From Oryzobacter telluris (GTDB lineage Bacteria; Actinomycetota; Actinomycetes; Actinomycetales; Dermatophilaceae): a stretch of DNA of 64,000 bases. The position numbers were made by a program, and so were the translations under genes. Location of the stretch: positions 1,612,001-1,676,000 of the forward strand of contig NZ_CP170723.1 in the NCBI RefSeq assembly GCF_043099285.1, written 5' to 3'. A model generated the notes under the pieces. That model worked only from the letters and a program-made list of their open reading frames with translations. It ran no database searches and had not been told where the DNA came from. Positions 37,763-46,673 of the stretch are shown in pieces (position 1 is the first letter of the stretch; the number at the start of each line of letters is the position of its first letter).

Positions 37763-39133
37763 ATGGTTCAGGTTCACGACGGTGGTGGTTCCGGACGGCC
37801 TCCCCTGCCCGACGGGGCGGGGCCGAACGAGCGGGCGCTGTACGAGATCTACGACTTCCAGTCGGGGATCGTGTCCTACACGGCGAGCCAGTGGACGACC
37901 ACGGCGGAGGAGCTCACCGAGCTCGCGGCCAGCGTCCGCAAGGTCGTCAGCGACCTGCGCAACGCCCCTGACGGCGGCGAGGCGTGGAGTGGTGCCGCGG
38001 CGGAGGCGGCGTACGAGAGCCTGGGCCGGCTCGCGACCAACCTCGACCGCCACTCCGAGGACGTCACCAACATCGAGGGCGGGCTCACCGCCGCGGGCGA
38101 CGCCGTCACCGACGCGCGCATCGCGTACGGCAACCGGGTGCGCACGGTCGACATCGACCTCGACCAGTCCGGGTACATGAAGACCGTGCCGGCGCCGCCC
38201 GTCGGGCCGCCGGTCCCGCCGCAGCTCGACCAGGGCGCGTACGACCAGGCGGTCGCCGCGGCCAAGGCGCAGCGGGAGGCCGAGGCGGCCACCGTGATGG
38301 CGACCTTCGAGACCCGGATGGAGACGGCGGCCAAGAAGCTGCCGGTCGAGCCGGCCGAGTCCCCGGTCACCGACAACCGCTACCCCTCCGGCGGCGGTGG
38401 CGGGGGCGGGAACTACCCCACCGGCAGCGGTCCGTCCGGCGGCAGCTACGTCGCACCCACGGGCGGCGGCGGCTGGACCCCCCGTGACCCCGACTGGGAC
38501 GACGTCCCGGTTCCCCCGGACGACGACAATGACGGCCCGGACGAGATCTGCACCGGGTTCACCCCCGTCGACCCCACCCCCGACCCCGTCGTCCTCGACG
38601 GGGACGGCGACGGCACGCTGGGCCCCGGCACGGGCACCGGCCCGCTCCCCGGCACCACCGGTCCCGGTGGCACCCCGGGTGGTGGCGGTCTCGGCGCCGG
38701 AGGCACGGCCTTCGGGATGGGCGGCATGATCGCCGGCGGCGGGGCGGCGGCCCTGCTGGGTCGCGGCGGCCCCGGCGGCGCGGGCGCCTTCGGGCGCGGC
38801 GGTGTCGTGGGCGTCGGGAGCACCGGTGGTGCGGCCGGGCGCGGCGGCACCGGAGCAGCCGGTCGTGGCGGTACGGGCGGCAGCGGTCGGGCCTCGGTGG
38901 TCGCCGGTGGCGGCGGCCAGTCCGGCGCCGGTGGTCGCACCGGACGCTACGGCGTACCGAAGCTCGGCGAGCGGAGTGGGCGCGGTGGCGTCTCCGGCGC
39001 GGCCGGGTCCGCGGGCAGCCGCGGCGGCACGGACGACAAGCGCGACCCCCAGGACGTCGACCACCTCACCCACGAGGACGAGGAGACCTGGTTCGAGGGG
39101 GCCGACCAGGCGAGCAACCCCGTCTGGGAGTGA
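37763..39133 (+). CDS. WXG100/PPE-like protein with long Gly-rich tail, putative ESX substrate
   Basis: This is a 456-residue protein. Residues ~25-135 are helical and WXG100-like (the turn lies in GGEAWSGAAAEAAYESLG). Then come a charged helix to ~210 and Pro/Asp-rich and Gly-rich stretches (~210-420). The C-terminus HLTHEDEETWFEG ends in NPVWE. Ending an otherwise Gly-rich protein with an EDEETW motif is a trait of PPE-like ESX substrates in other actinobacteria. It has no signal peptide. ATG 37763 follows GGGGAGGAG. The stop lies eight bases from that of the convergent EccD-like gene. Confidence 0.8.
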   Translation: MVQVHDGGGSGRPPLPDGAGPNERALYEIYDFQSGIVSYTASQWTTTAEELTELAASVRKVVSDLRNAPDGGEAWSGAAAEAAYESLGRLATNLDRHSEDVTNIEGGLTAAGDAVTDARIAYGNRVRTVDIDLDQSGYMKTVPAPPVGPPVPPQLDQGAYDQAVAAAKAQREAEAATVMATFETRMETAAKKLPVEPAESPVTDNRYPSGGGGGGGNYPTGSGPSGGSYVAPTGGGGWTPRDPDWDDVPVPPDDDNDGPDEICTGFTPVDPTPDPVVLDGDGDGTLGPGTGTGPLPGTTGPGGTPGGGGLGAGGTAFGMGGMIAGGGAAALLGRGGPGGAGAFGRGGVVGVGSTGGAAGRGGTGAAGRGGTGGSGRASVVAGGGGQSGAGGRTGRYGVPKLGERSGRGGVSGAAGSAGSRGGTDDKRDPQDVDHLTHEDEETWFEGADQASNPVWE

Positions 39134-39141
39134 GGTCCGGC

Positions 39142-40731
39142 TCAGCCGGAGGTGAGGCGCCGCAGCGCCTCGATGCCGCCGGCCGCCACGACCCCGAACG
39201 GCAGGACGAGCACGACCGCGAGCGACTCGACGCGGTCGGCGAGGCGCGACATCCGCGTGGAGTGGTATCCGCCGGCGAGGGCCACGGCACCCACGACCGT
39301 GAGCAGCGCGACGGCAACGGTCGCCGTGACCAGCCAGACCACCCAGGTCGGGTGGGCCGCGAGCACGGCCACGGCCGCGGCGCCGGTGAGCGAGGCCGCG
39401 GCCCCGAGCATCGCGAACCGGGCGACGCGGTCGCGCACGGTGCGGGCCTGGTAGCCCATCGCCACGGCGGCGACCCCGGGCAGCACCCAGGCGGCCCACG
39501 GGGCCACCGTCGACTGGGGGGCGCCGAGCGCCACGACCCAGCCGGCCAGGGCGGCTGCGGCGGCGGCGTACCCGGTGCCCACCGAGACGACGGCGCGCGC
39601 CTGCGCCACGCGCTCGCGGACGTCGAGCGAGGTGACCCGGCGGCGGCGCCCGGCGTGGCGCTCGCGCACCGCCCAGATCGTGCTGGAGAGGCGGTCGGTG
39701 TCGACGAGCTGGGTCGGGTCGACCGTGAGGCTCGTGCTCGGCAGCGCCCGCACGACGACCGGCGCCAGCCCGATGACGAGGGCGCACGTGGCGACCGGCG
39801 ACCAGCCGATCATCACCCCGGCCGCGAGGAGCCCACCCACGCCCGCGAGGCACGCCGTGGCCGTACGCTCGCCGCGGTCGGTGTCGGGACCGCCGGCCGA
39901 GCCGAGCGCGAGGACCACCACGCCGAGCGCGCAGGCCAGCGCACCGCGCACGGCCGTGCCCTGCGGGGAGGAGCCGAAGGGGGCGAGGAGGCCGGCGGCC
40001 ACGGCGAGGGCCGGGGCGCCGACGAGCCGCACCGCGCCCGCCCCGGCGCGCTCCCGCGGGGCCACGAGCGTGACGAGCACCGCACTGGCGAGGAGCAGCA
40101 GCGCGCTGCCCCAGCGGGCCGCGGCCGACCCGAGCAGCCCGCCGCCGGCGGTGGCCGGTGCGAGGAGGGTGACGAGGGCGCCCGCGAGGCAGACCAGCCC
40201 GACCCCGACGACGAGCGCCGGGCCGACGACCTCCGGGCGGGGGGCCGCGGTGCGGCCGCGGGTGCGCACCCGCGGCCGGTCGCGCGCGGCCGTGCGCAGG
40301 GAGGCGCGGCTGACCGTGGCCTCGTCGAGGTCGTCGCGGCGGCGGGTGGAGTCGTCGACGACCGGGGCGGTCGGCTCGACGGTGGTGGCGCGGCCGCCTC
40401 CGGCCCACGCGGGACGGCCGCGGCGTCCTCCGGCGGCGTCACCGCGACCTCCGGGGGCCGACGACGAGCGGTCGATGCTCACGACGTCGCGGGTGACCTG
40501 GTGGGTGGTGGTGCGCACGACGGTGAGGACCGACCCGGCCGGCAGGTCGTCGCCGAGCCGGTCGTGCGGCCCGTAGACGTGGCCGGCCGCCGTGGCGACC
40601 GAGCTGGGGGAGGCGCTGGAGGAGATGCCGAGGACCGACAGGACGTCGGTGACCCGGGTCCCCACGGGCACGACGAGGTCGTAGCTGCGTTCGTCGGCGA
40701 CGAGGGTGAGCTGGTGCGTCTGGTCCGCCAC
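39142..40731 (-). CDS. Second EccD-like membrane protein of the ESX locus
   Basis: This is a 529-residue protein. Residues ~5-80 form a ubiquitin-like domain (QLTLVADERSYDLVVPVG to LPAGSVLTVVRTT). A disordered Arg/Gly/Asp-rich linker spans ~85-170, and about eleven membrane helices follow. The layout is that of EccD, but the sequence is distinct from the eccD at 33323 and the linker is longer. ESX complexes normally use two EccD copies per protomer, so a hetero-EccD assembly is possible (inference). The GTG 40731 has GGGAGGGAA upstream and is divergent from eccC. Confidence 0.85.
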   Translation of the reverse strand: MADQTHQLTLVADERSYDLVVPVGTRVTDVLSVLGISSSASPSSVATAAGHVYGPHDRLGDDLPAGSVLTVVRTTTHQVTRDVVSIDRSSSAPGGRGDAAGGRRGRPAWAGGGRATTVEPTAPVVDDSTRRRDDLDEATVSRASLRTAARDRPRVRTRGRTAAPRPEVVGPALVVGVGLVCLAGALVTLLAPATAGGGLLGSAAARWGSALLLLASAVLVTLVAPRERAGAGAVRLVGAPALAVAAGLLAPFGSSPQGTAVRGALACALGVVVLALGSAGGPDTDRGERTATACLAGVGGLLAAGVMIGWSPVATCALVIGLAPVVVRALPSTSLTVDPTQLVDTDRLSSTIWAVRERHAGRRRRVTSLDVRERVAQARAVVSVGTGYAAAAAALAGWVVALGAPQSTVAPWAAWVLPGVAAVAMGYQARTVRDRVARFAMLGAAASLTGAAAVAVLAAHPTWVVWLVTATVAVALLTVVGAVALAGGYHSTRMSRLADRVESLAVVLVLPFGVVAAGGIEALRRLTSG

Positions 40732-40841
40732 ATTCCCTCCCCCCGAGGTGCTCGAATACCTGACCGGGCAGCGTCCGCCATGAACAATAGCCACAGGTAC
40801 GGTGGGGCAGATCGACCAGTGGGACTCGGGAGGGGAACGGT

Positions 40842-43800
40842 ATGACGGTGGCCGCGCGACGCGGTGCCCGCGAGGAGGCGCCCCGGGTGCCCACCGGGCG
40901 CATCGAGCTCCAGCCGCCGCCCGAGATCACCCCCTCCGACGGCGCCAGCGGGCTCCTGCTCCAGGCCGTCCCGATGCTCGGCTCGCTCGGCTCCATCGGC
41001 TTCGTCGCGATGTCGCAGAGCGGCCCGCGCGCGTGGTTCACCGCGGGCATGTTCCTCCTCGCCTCGGTCGGCTTCGTGGCCGCGAGCGGGGTCCGCCAGC
41101 GCCAGCAGCACACCGGGACCGTCCTCGCGGCCCGCCGCGAGTACCTCGCCTACCTCGCCGAGGTGCGCGGCACCATCCGCGACGCCGCCGGCCGCCAGCG
41201 CGAGGCCGCCCTGTGGGACTACCCCGACCCCGACGCCCTGCCGGCCATCGCCGCCGAGGGCACCCGGGTGTGGGAGCGCACCCCCTCCGACGCCGACTTC
41301 CTCCAGGTGCGGATGGGGACCACGTCCCAGCCGCTCTGCCTCACCCTCGAGCCGCCGGAGACCGCGCCGCTCGCCCAGCTCGACCCGGTGGCGGCCTCGG
41401 CGCTGCACCGGCTGCTCTCCACCCACCAGGTCCAGCCGGGCCTGCCGGCGTCGGTCGCGCTGCGGGCGTTCGCGCACGTCGAGGTCACCGGCGACGCCGA
41501 TCCTGCGCGGGCGCTGGCCCGATCGCTCGTGCTGTCGGCCGCGATGCAGCACGCCCCCGAGGACCTCGTCATCGCCGCGTGCGTCTCGCGGGAGGCGCGC
41601 TCGGAGTGGGAGTGGCTCAAGTGGCTGCCGCACGCGCTTTCCACTCGTGAGCGCGACGCCGTCGGTCCGGTGCGCGTCGTGGGCGAGTCGGTCCACGACC
41701 TCCTGCGCCTGCTGCCGCAGGACATCGTCGAGCGGCCGCGCTTCGGCCCCAGCGACACGCCCTCGCTGCCGCACGTCCTCCTCGTCGTCGACGGCGGGGA
41801 CGTCCCGCCCGGCAACCCGGTCGTCACGCCCGACGGCGTCCTCGGCGTCACCGTGCTCGACCTGCCCGAGCAGTGGGGCGAGATCACCTCCGGCTCCACC
41901 CTGCGCCTCGCCGTCGGCCACGAGGTCGAGCGCGGCCCGCGGGCCGGGACCCACCCGCTCGAGATCATCACCCTGGCGCGCGGCACCGCGCACGGGGTCG
42001 CCGACCAGCTGTCCACCGTGCGCGCCGAGGCCGCGGCCCGCCGGCTGGCGCCGCGCTACACCGCCGACGAGCCCGAGGTCCGCGACGCGCTGTCGTCCTC
42101 CACAGAGCTCGTCGACCTCCTCGGCACCGGCGACGTGCGCGACTTCGAGGCCGACACCGCCTGGCGCCCGCGCCTCCAGCGCGACCGGCTGCGCGTCCCC
42201 ATCGGCGTCAACGAGGCGGGCGCGGTCGTGGCCCTCGACATCAAGGAGTCGGCCCAGCAGGGGATGGGGCCGCACGGCCTCGTCATCGGCGCCACCGGTT
42301 CGGGCAAGTCCGAGCTGCTGCGCACCTTGGTGCTGGCCCTGGCCATGACCCACTCGCCCGAGGCGCTGAACTTCGTCCTCGTCGACTTCAAGGGTGGTGC
42401 GACGTTCGCCGGGATGGCCGACATGCCGCACGTCTCCGCCGTCATCACCAACCTCGGCCAGGAGCTCACGCTCGTCGAGCGCATGCAGGACGCGCTCCAG
42501 GGCGAGATGACCCGCCGCCAGGAGCTGCTCCGCTCGGCCGGCAACTTCGCCAACGTCACCGACTACGAGCGCGCCCGGGCTCAGGGGGCCGACCTCGAGC
42601 CGCTGCCCGCGCTGCTCATCGTCGCCGACGAGTTCTCCGAGCTGCTCTCCGCCAAGCCCGAGTTCGCCGACCTCTTCGTGGCGATCGGCCGCCTCGGGCG
42701 CTCGCTGTCGATGCACCTCCTGCTCTCCTCCCAGCGGCTGGAGGAGGGGCGCCTGCGCGGGCTCGAGTCGCACCTGTCGTACCGCATCGGCCTGCGCACC
42801 TTCTCGGCCGGTGAGTCGCGCACCGTCATCGGCGTCCCCGACGCCTACGAGCTGCCGCCGGTTCCGGGCCTGGGCTACCTCAAGCCCGACCAGACGACGC
42901 TGCTGAAGTTCAAGGCCGCCTACGTGTCGGGCCCGCCGAAGGGGCGCCGGCGCCGCAGCACCGAGGTCGAGGCCGGTGCCGGGAGCACCGCCGAGATCAT
43001 GCCGTTCACGCTCGCGCCGGTGGCCGTGGGCCGCGGGCGGACGAGCGAGGAGGCGCCGTCGGCCGGGGCCGCCGAGCCCGAGGAGCAGCGCGCGGTGTTC
43101 GACATCGCCGTCGCCCGGATGAAGGGCAAGGGCCGTCCGGCGCACCAGGTGTGGCTGCCGCCGCTCGACGTGCCGAACTCCCTGGACCAGGTGCTGGGCG
43201 ACCTCGCCGCCGACCCCGAGCTCGGCCTGGTGAGCAAGCGCTGGCGCGAGCGCGGCTCGTACGTCTTCCCCGTGGGCATCGTCGACCGCCCGCTCGAGCA
43301 GCGGCGCGAGCTGTTCGTCCTGCGCCTCGGCGGGGCGGCGGGCCACGTCGCGGTCGTCGGTGGCCCGCGCACCGGCCGCAGCACGATGGCGCGCACCATC
43401 GTCACCGCGATCGCCCTCACCACGACCCCGCTCGAGAGCCAGGTCTACGTCCTCGACTTCGGAGGCGGCACGTTCACGCCGCTGGCCAAGCTGGCCCACG
43501 TGGCCGGGGTCGCCAACCGCAGCGAGCCGGAGGTCGTGCGCCGCCTCGTCGCCGAGATCCGCGGCATCGTCGACCAACGCGAGCAGTACTTCCGCGCCAA
43601 CGGGATCGACTCCATCGAGACCTACCGCTCGCGGCGGGCCAACGGCCTGGTCGACGACGGGTACGGCGACGTCTTCCTGGTCGTCGACGGCTGGATGACG
43701 CTGCGCCAGGAGTTCGACGAGCTCGAGCAGCAGGTCATGGAGCTCGCCGGGCGCGGCCTGACCTTCGGCGTGCACGTCGTCGTCACGACCTCGCGCTGGA

Positions 43801-44828
43801 TGGACTTCCGCAACCAGATCCGCGACGTCCTCGGCACCCGCATCGAGATGCGCCTGGGTGACCCCAGCGACTCCGAGGTCGACCGCCGCGTCGCGGCCAA
43901 CGTCCCCAAGGGACGCCCCGGCCGCGGCCTGACGATGACCAAGCACCACTTCCTCAGCGCCGTGCCACGGGTCGACGACCGGGGGAGCGTCGACGACCTC
44001 GGCGACGGCGTCGAGGACCTCGTCACGCGGGTCAACGCCGCGTGGACCGGCAAGCGCGCGCCCAAGCTGCGCCTGCTGCCGGCCCAGGTCACCCTCGACG
44101 CCGTGCGCGAGCTCGCCGGCGCCGACGAGAAGCGCCTGCTCCTCGGTCTCGACGAGAGCAACCTGGCTCCCATCGGGCTCGACCTCAAGGAGGAGCCGCA
44201 CGCCTACCTCCTCGGCGACGCCGACAGCGGCAAGTCGGCCTTCCTGCGCGGGTTCGCCCACGAGGTGGCCCGGCTCTACACGCCCGACGAGGCCAAGCTC
44301 TTCGTCGTCGACTACCGCCGGGCCCTGCTCGGCGAGCTGCCCGAGGAGCACGTCGGCGAGTACCTCACCACCGAGGACCAGACCGCCGCGGCCGCCGAGG
44401 GCATCGCCGAGTTCCTGCGCACCCGCCTCCCCGGGCCCGACGTCACGCCCGAGCAGCTGCGCGCCCGCTCGTGGTGGTCTGGTGCCGAGGTGTTCTTCCT
44501 CGTCGACGACTACGACCTCGTCGTCACGTCCTCCGGGAGCCCGCTGCGGCCGCTCGTGCCGCTGCTCGCGCAGGCCGGCGACGTCGGCCTCCACCTCGTC
44601 CTCACCCGCCGGATGGGTGGGGCGTCGCGGGCGCTGTTCGAGCCGGTGATGCAGTCGGTGCGCGACCTCGGCTCGCCGGGCATCCTGCTGTCGGGCAACC
44701 CCGACGAGGGGATGCTCATCGGGCGGGTCAAGCCGTCGGTGCAGCCGCCCGGGCGGGCGCGGATCGTGTCGCGCGAGCTCGGCGACCAGGTGCTCCAGCT
44801 GGCCTGGCACCCGCCGCGCCTCGGCTGA
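40842..44828 (+). CDS. eccC: Type VII secretion ATPase EccC (fused EccCa-EccCb)
   Basis: This 1328-residue FtsK/SpoIIIE-type motor drives ESX export. Two membrane helices lie at ~40-85, followed by three ATPase domains. ATPase 1 has a full Walker A GATGSGKSE (~483) and Walker B LPALLIVADEF. ATPase 2 has a degenerate Walker A GGPRTGRST (~840), with Arg in place of the Lys, and VFLVVDGW. ATPase 3 has GDADSGKSAF (~1126) and VFFLVDDYD. The domains and length fit actinobacterial EccC. ATG 40842 follows GGGAGGGGAAC. No eccE follows; the next gene is plsC. Confidence 0.96.
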   Translation: MTVAARRGAREEAPRVPTGRIELQPPPEITPSDGASGLLLQAVPMLGSLGSIGFVAMSQSGPRAWFTAGMFLLASVGFVAASGVRQRQQHTGTVLAARREYLAYLAEVRGTIRDAAGRQREAALWDYPDPDALPAIAAEGTRVWERTPSDADFLQVRMGTTSQPLCLTLEPPETAPLAQLDPVAASALHRLLSTHQVQPGLPASVALRAFAHVEVTGDADPARALARSLVLSAAMQHAPEDLVIAACVSREARSEWEWLKWLPHALSTRERDAVGPVRVVGESVHDLLRLLPQDIVERPRFGPSDTPSLPHVLLVVDGGDVPPGNPVVTPDGVLGVTVLDLPEQWGEITSGSTLRLAVGHEVERGPRAGTHPLEIITLARGTAHGVADQLSTVRAEAAARRLAPRYTADEPEVRDALSSSTELVDLLGTGDVRDFEADTAWRPRLQRDRLRVPIGVNEAGAVVALDIKESAQQGMGPHGLVIGATGSGKSELLRTLVLALAMTHSPEALNFVLVDFKGGATFAGMADMPHVSAVITNLGQELTLVERMQDALQGEMTRRQELLRSAGNFANVTDYERARAQGADLEPLPALLIVADEFSELLSAKPEFADLFVAIGRLGRSLSMHLLLSSQRLEEGRLRGLESHLSYRIGLRTFSAGESRTVIGVPDAYELPPVPGLGYLKPDQTTLLKFKAAYVSGPPKGRRRRSTEVEAGAGSTAEIMPFTLAPVAVGRGRTSEEAPSAGAAEPEEQRAVFDIAVARMKGKGRPAHQVWLPPLDVPNSLDQVLGDLAADPELGLVSKRWRERGSYVFPVGIVDRPLEQRRELFVLRLGGAAGHVAVVGGPRTGRSTMARTIVTAIALTTTPLESQVYVLDFGGGTFTPLAKLAHVAGVANRSEPEVVRRLVAEIRGIVDQREQYFRANGIDSIETYRSRRANGLVDDGYGDVFLVVDGWMTLRQEFDELEQQVMELAGRGLTFGVHVVVTTSRWMDFRNQIRDVLGTRIEMRLGDPSDSEVDRRVAANVPKGRPGRGLTMTKHHFLSAVPRVDDRGSVDDLGDGVEDLVTRVNAAWTGKRAPKLRLLPAQVTLDAVRELAGADEKRLLLGLDESNLAPIGLDLKEEPHAYLLGDADSGKSAFLRGFAHEVARLYTPDEAKLFVVDYRRALLGELPEEHVGEYLTTEDQTAAAAEGIAEFLRTRLPGPDVTPEQLRARSWWSGAEVFFLVDDYDLVVTSSGSPLRPLVPLLAQAGDVGLHLVLTRRMGGASRALFEPVMQSVRDLGSPGILLSGNPDEGMLIGRVKPSVQPPGRARIVSRELGDQVLQLAWHPPRLG

Positions 44829-44866
44829 CCCGCCCGCCGCGCCCCACCCTCCTCTCCTGTGGTCCC

Positions 44867-44916
44867 CGCTACGGGGCAGGACGTGTCGTGATCACGGCCT
44901 CTACTGCCCCGTAGCG
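44867..44916. repeat. Intergenic palindrome, copy 3 (imperfect)
   Basis: This 50-bp inverted repeat around TGATCA (44889-44894) has the same outer arms as copies 1 and 2 (CGCTACGGGGCAG / CTGCCCCGTAGCG). Five mismatched pairs lie in the inner arm. It sits between eccC and plsC. Confidence 0.85.
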
Positions 44917-44953
44917 CGCGGGGGAGGCGGTGTCCGAGGGTGTCGCGCTGGCC

Positions 44954-44959
44954 TAGGGT
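44954..44959 (+). promoter_or_regulatory. -10 box (TAGGGT) of plsC, leaderless start
   Basis: TAGGGT ends six bases before ATG 44966. No ribosome-binding site precedes the ATG, so the mRNA is probably leaderless. Confidence 0.6.
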
Positions 44960-44965
44960 GGGCGC

Positions 44966-45718
44966 ATGGAGCGCGTGTACCGACCGGTCATCCATGCGGC
45001 GAAGACGGTGTTCTTCCTGCAGGGGACGAAGTTCACGATGCTCGGCACGGAGAACGTCCCCCGTGAGGGCGGCGCCGTGATGGCGATCAACCACACCTCG
45101 TACCTCGACTTCATGTATGCCGGGCTGCCCGCGTGGCCGCACCGGCGGTACGTGCGGTTCATGGCGAAGAAGTCGATCTTCTCCCACCGCGTCGCCGGGC
45201 CGCTGATGCGCGGCATGGGCCACATCCCCGTCGACCGGCACAAGGGCGGCGAGGCGTTCGCCACCGCCATCCGGATGCTGCGCGCCGGCGAGATCGTGGG
45301 CGTGTTCCCCGAGGCGACGATGTCGCGCAGCTTCGAGCTCAAGGAGTTCAAGCCGGGCGCGGTGAAGATGGCGCAGGTCGCCGGCGTCCCCGTGCTGCCC
45401 GTCACCATCTGGGGCGGCCAGCGGGTGTGGAGCAAGGACCTGCCCAAGCACCTCGGCGTCGCGCGGATCCCGGTGTCCATCACCGTGGGTGAGCCGATCG
45501 AGATCGGCCGGCGCGAGCCCGTCGAGGAGGCCAACGCCCGCGTCAAGGCGGCGATGCAGGCCCAGCTCGACGTCCAGCAGGCGGCCTACCCGGCGCTGTC
45601 CGGCGACGACCTGCGCTACGTCCCGGCCCGGCTCGGCGGCACCGCCCCCACGCTCGACGCTGCGCACGCCGCCGACCTGCACGACATGACGCGCACCCGG
45701 GACAAGTTCACCGGCTGA
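44966..45718 (+). CDS. plsC: 1-acyl-sn-glycerol-3-phosphate acyltransferase (PlsC family)
   Basis: This 250-residue LPLAT acyltransferase of phospholipid synthesis acts at the inner membrane surface. The catalytic NHTSYLD motif (HX4D, ~43-49) and the substrate motif GVFPEATMS (in place of EGTR) are visible, as are the IPVDR and LPVTIWGGQ blocks. The C-terminal ~50 residues are helical and unrecognised. Other lyso-lipid acyltransferases share this domain, so the exact acceptor is uncertain. Confidence 0.9.
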   Translation: MERVYRPVIHAAKTVFFLQGTKFTMLGTENVPREGGAVMAINHTSYLDFMYAGLPAWPHRRYVRFMAKKSIFSHRVAGPLMRGMGHIPVDRHKGGEAFATAIRMLRAGEIVGVFPEATMSRSFELKEFKPGAVKMAQVAGVPVLPVTIWGGQRVWSKDLPKHLGVARIPVSITVGEPIEIGRREPVEEANARVKAAMQAQLDVQQAAYPALSGDDLRYVPARLGGTAPTLDAAHAADLHDMTRTRDKFTG

Positions 45719-45746
45719 CCCACCGGGCTGCCGCGCCCCTCGGTCC

Positions 45747-45930
45747 TCAGGTGGCCGGGAGCCGGTCGCCGAGCAGGCGCCGGGCGATCTCGGCGACCTC
45801 CTCGTCGGTCACCTCGCGGGTGGCGGCGTCGGCGATGACCCCAGCACCTGCGTGTGGAACCGCTCGCTGACGTCGAGGTCGGTGACGGTGAGGGCGACGT
45901 GGTTCACGGCTGCGAAGGTCGGCGTGGCAG
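45747..45930 (-). pseudogene. Debris of a VOC/glyoxalase gene joined to another coding remnant
   Basis: On the minus strand one frame reads NHVALTVTDLDVSERFHTQVLG (split here by position 45912-45847), the classic start of a glyoxalase/VOC domain. It then breaks into SSPTPPPAR and stops. A neighbouring frame carries a charged helical C-terminus, TREVTDEEVAEIARRLLGDR, ending at 45747. Neither is complete. A deletion that joined two genes is the simplest reading. The 45719-45999 interval holds nothing else. Confidence 0.55.
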
Positions 45931-45999
45931 ACCACTGTGCGGCCGGGCCACCGCACCGTCAAGGGAGCCGACACCACGACGGGTGACGGGCGGGCGTCC

Positions 46000-46539
46000 T
46001 CAGACGGGGTGGCCGAGGTGTGCCAGCGCCTGCCGGAGCAGGACGCCGTGGCCGCGGTCCATCTCGGCCTGGACGCCGGGGTCGAGGCACTGGTCGGGCG
46101 TGAGCCAGGTGAGGTCGAGGGCGTCGTTCTGCGGCGAGCAGTCGCCCGCGACCGGGACGACGAACGCGAGCGACACCGCGTGCTGGCGCGGGTCGTGGAA
46201 CGGGGTGACGCCGGGGGTCGGGAAGTACTCGGCCACGGTGAACGGCTGCGGGCTCACCGGGACGCGGGGGAGCGCCATGGGGCCGAGGTCCTTCTCGATG
46301 TGGCGGAGCAGGGCGTCGCGGACGCGCTCGTGGTGGAGCACGCGCCCCGAGACCAGCTCTCGCGAGACGGTGCCCTCGCCGCCGAGGCGGAGCAGCACCC
46401 CGACCGCGGTGATCGCGCCGCGGTCGTCGACGCGCACGGGAACGGCGTCGACGTAGAGGATCGGGAGCTTCTGGCGGGCCGCGTCGAGGTCCTCGCGGCT
46501 CAGCCAGGCGGGGTCACGGTCCAGCTCGAGGGGACTCAT
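46000..46539 (-). CDS. DUF4916 / Nudix-like protein
   Basis: This 179-residue protein begins with the DUF4916 pattern WLSREDLDAARQKLPILYVDAVPV and contains LHHERVRDALLRHIEKDLG, where a Nudix box would be expected. The Nudix signature (GX5EX7REUXEEXGU) is not complete, so catalytic activity is doubtful. The family is widespread in actinobacteria and has no settled function. The ATG 46539 lies in a region without a clear promoter. Confidence 0.8.
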   Translation of the reverse strand: MSPLELDRDPAWLSREDLDAARQKLPILYVDAVPVRVDDRGAITAVGVLLRLGGEGTVSRELVSGRVLHHERVRDALLRHIEKDLGPMALPRVPVSPQPFTVAEYFPTPGVTPFHDPRQHAVSLAFVVPVAGDCSPQNDALDLTWLTPDQCLDPGVQAEMDRGHGVLLRQALAHLGHPV

Positions 46540-46653
46540 GGCCCCGATCGTGCCATGTCGGTCACCCGCCCCCGGACGTGACCCACCGGCGCTGGACCGC
46601 GCCCGCCCCGGCGTCGGCAGCGAGTCACGGCGATGGCGCGGATGTCCCCGGAT

Positions 46654-46673
46654 GACGCGGGTACACCCGCGTC
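46654..46673 (-). terminator. Hairpin at the end of the ECF operon
   Basis: The perfect 9-bp stem GACGCGGGT/ACCCGCGTC with a two-base loop overlaps the stop codon of the S-component gene. The 46540-46671 gap contains no other visible element. Confidence 0.5.

Noticed and set aside
40479..44810. A 1443-codon minus-strand frame opposite eccC
   Set aside because: It is a GC-bias shadow of EccC with no domain-like sequence and no ribosome-binding site.
45747..45977. An intact 76-codon gene on the minus strand
   Set aside because: Its first half is arginine/proline-rich out-of-frame text over the VOC remnant. Only the last ~30 codons look protein-like, so it is listed as debris.
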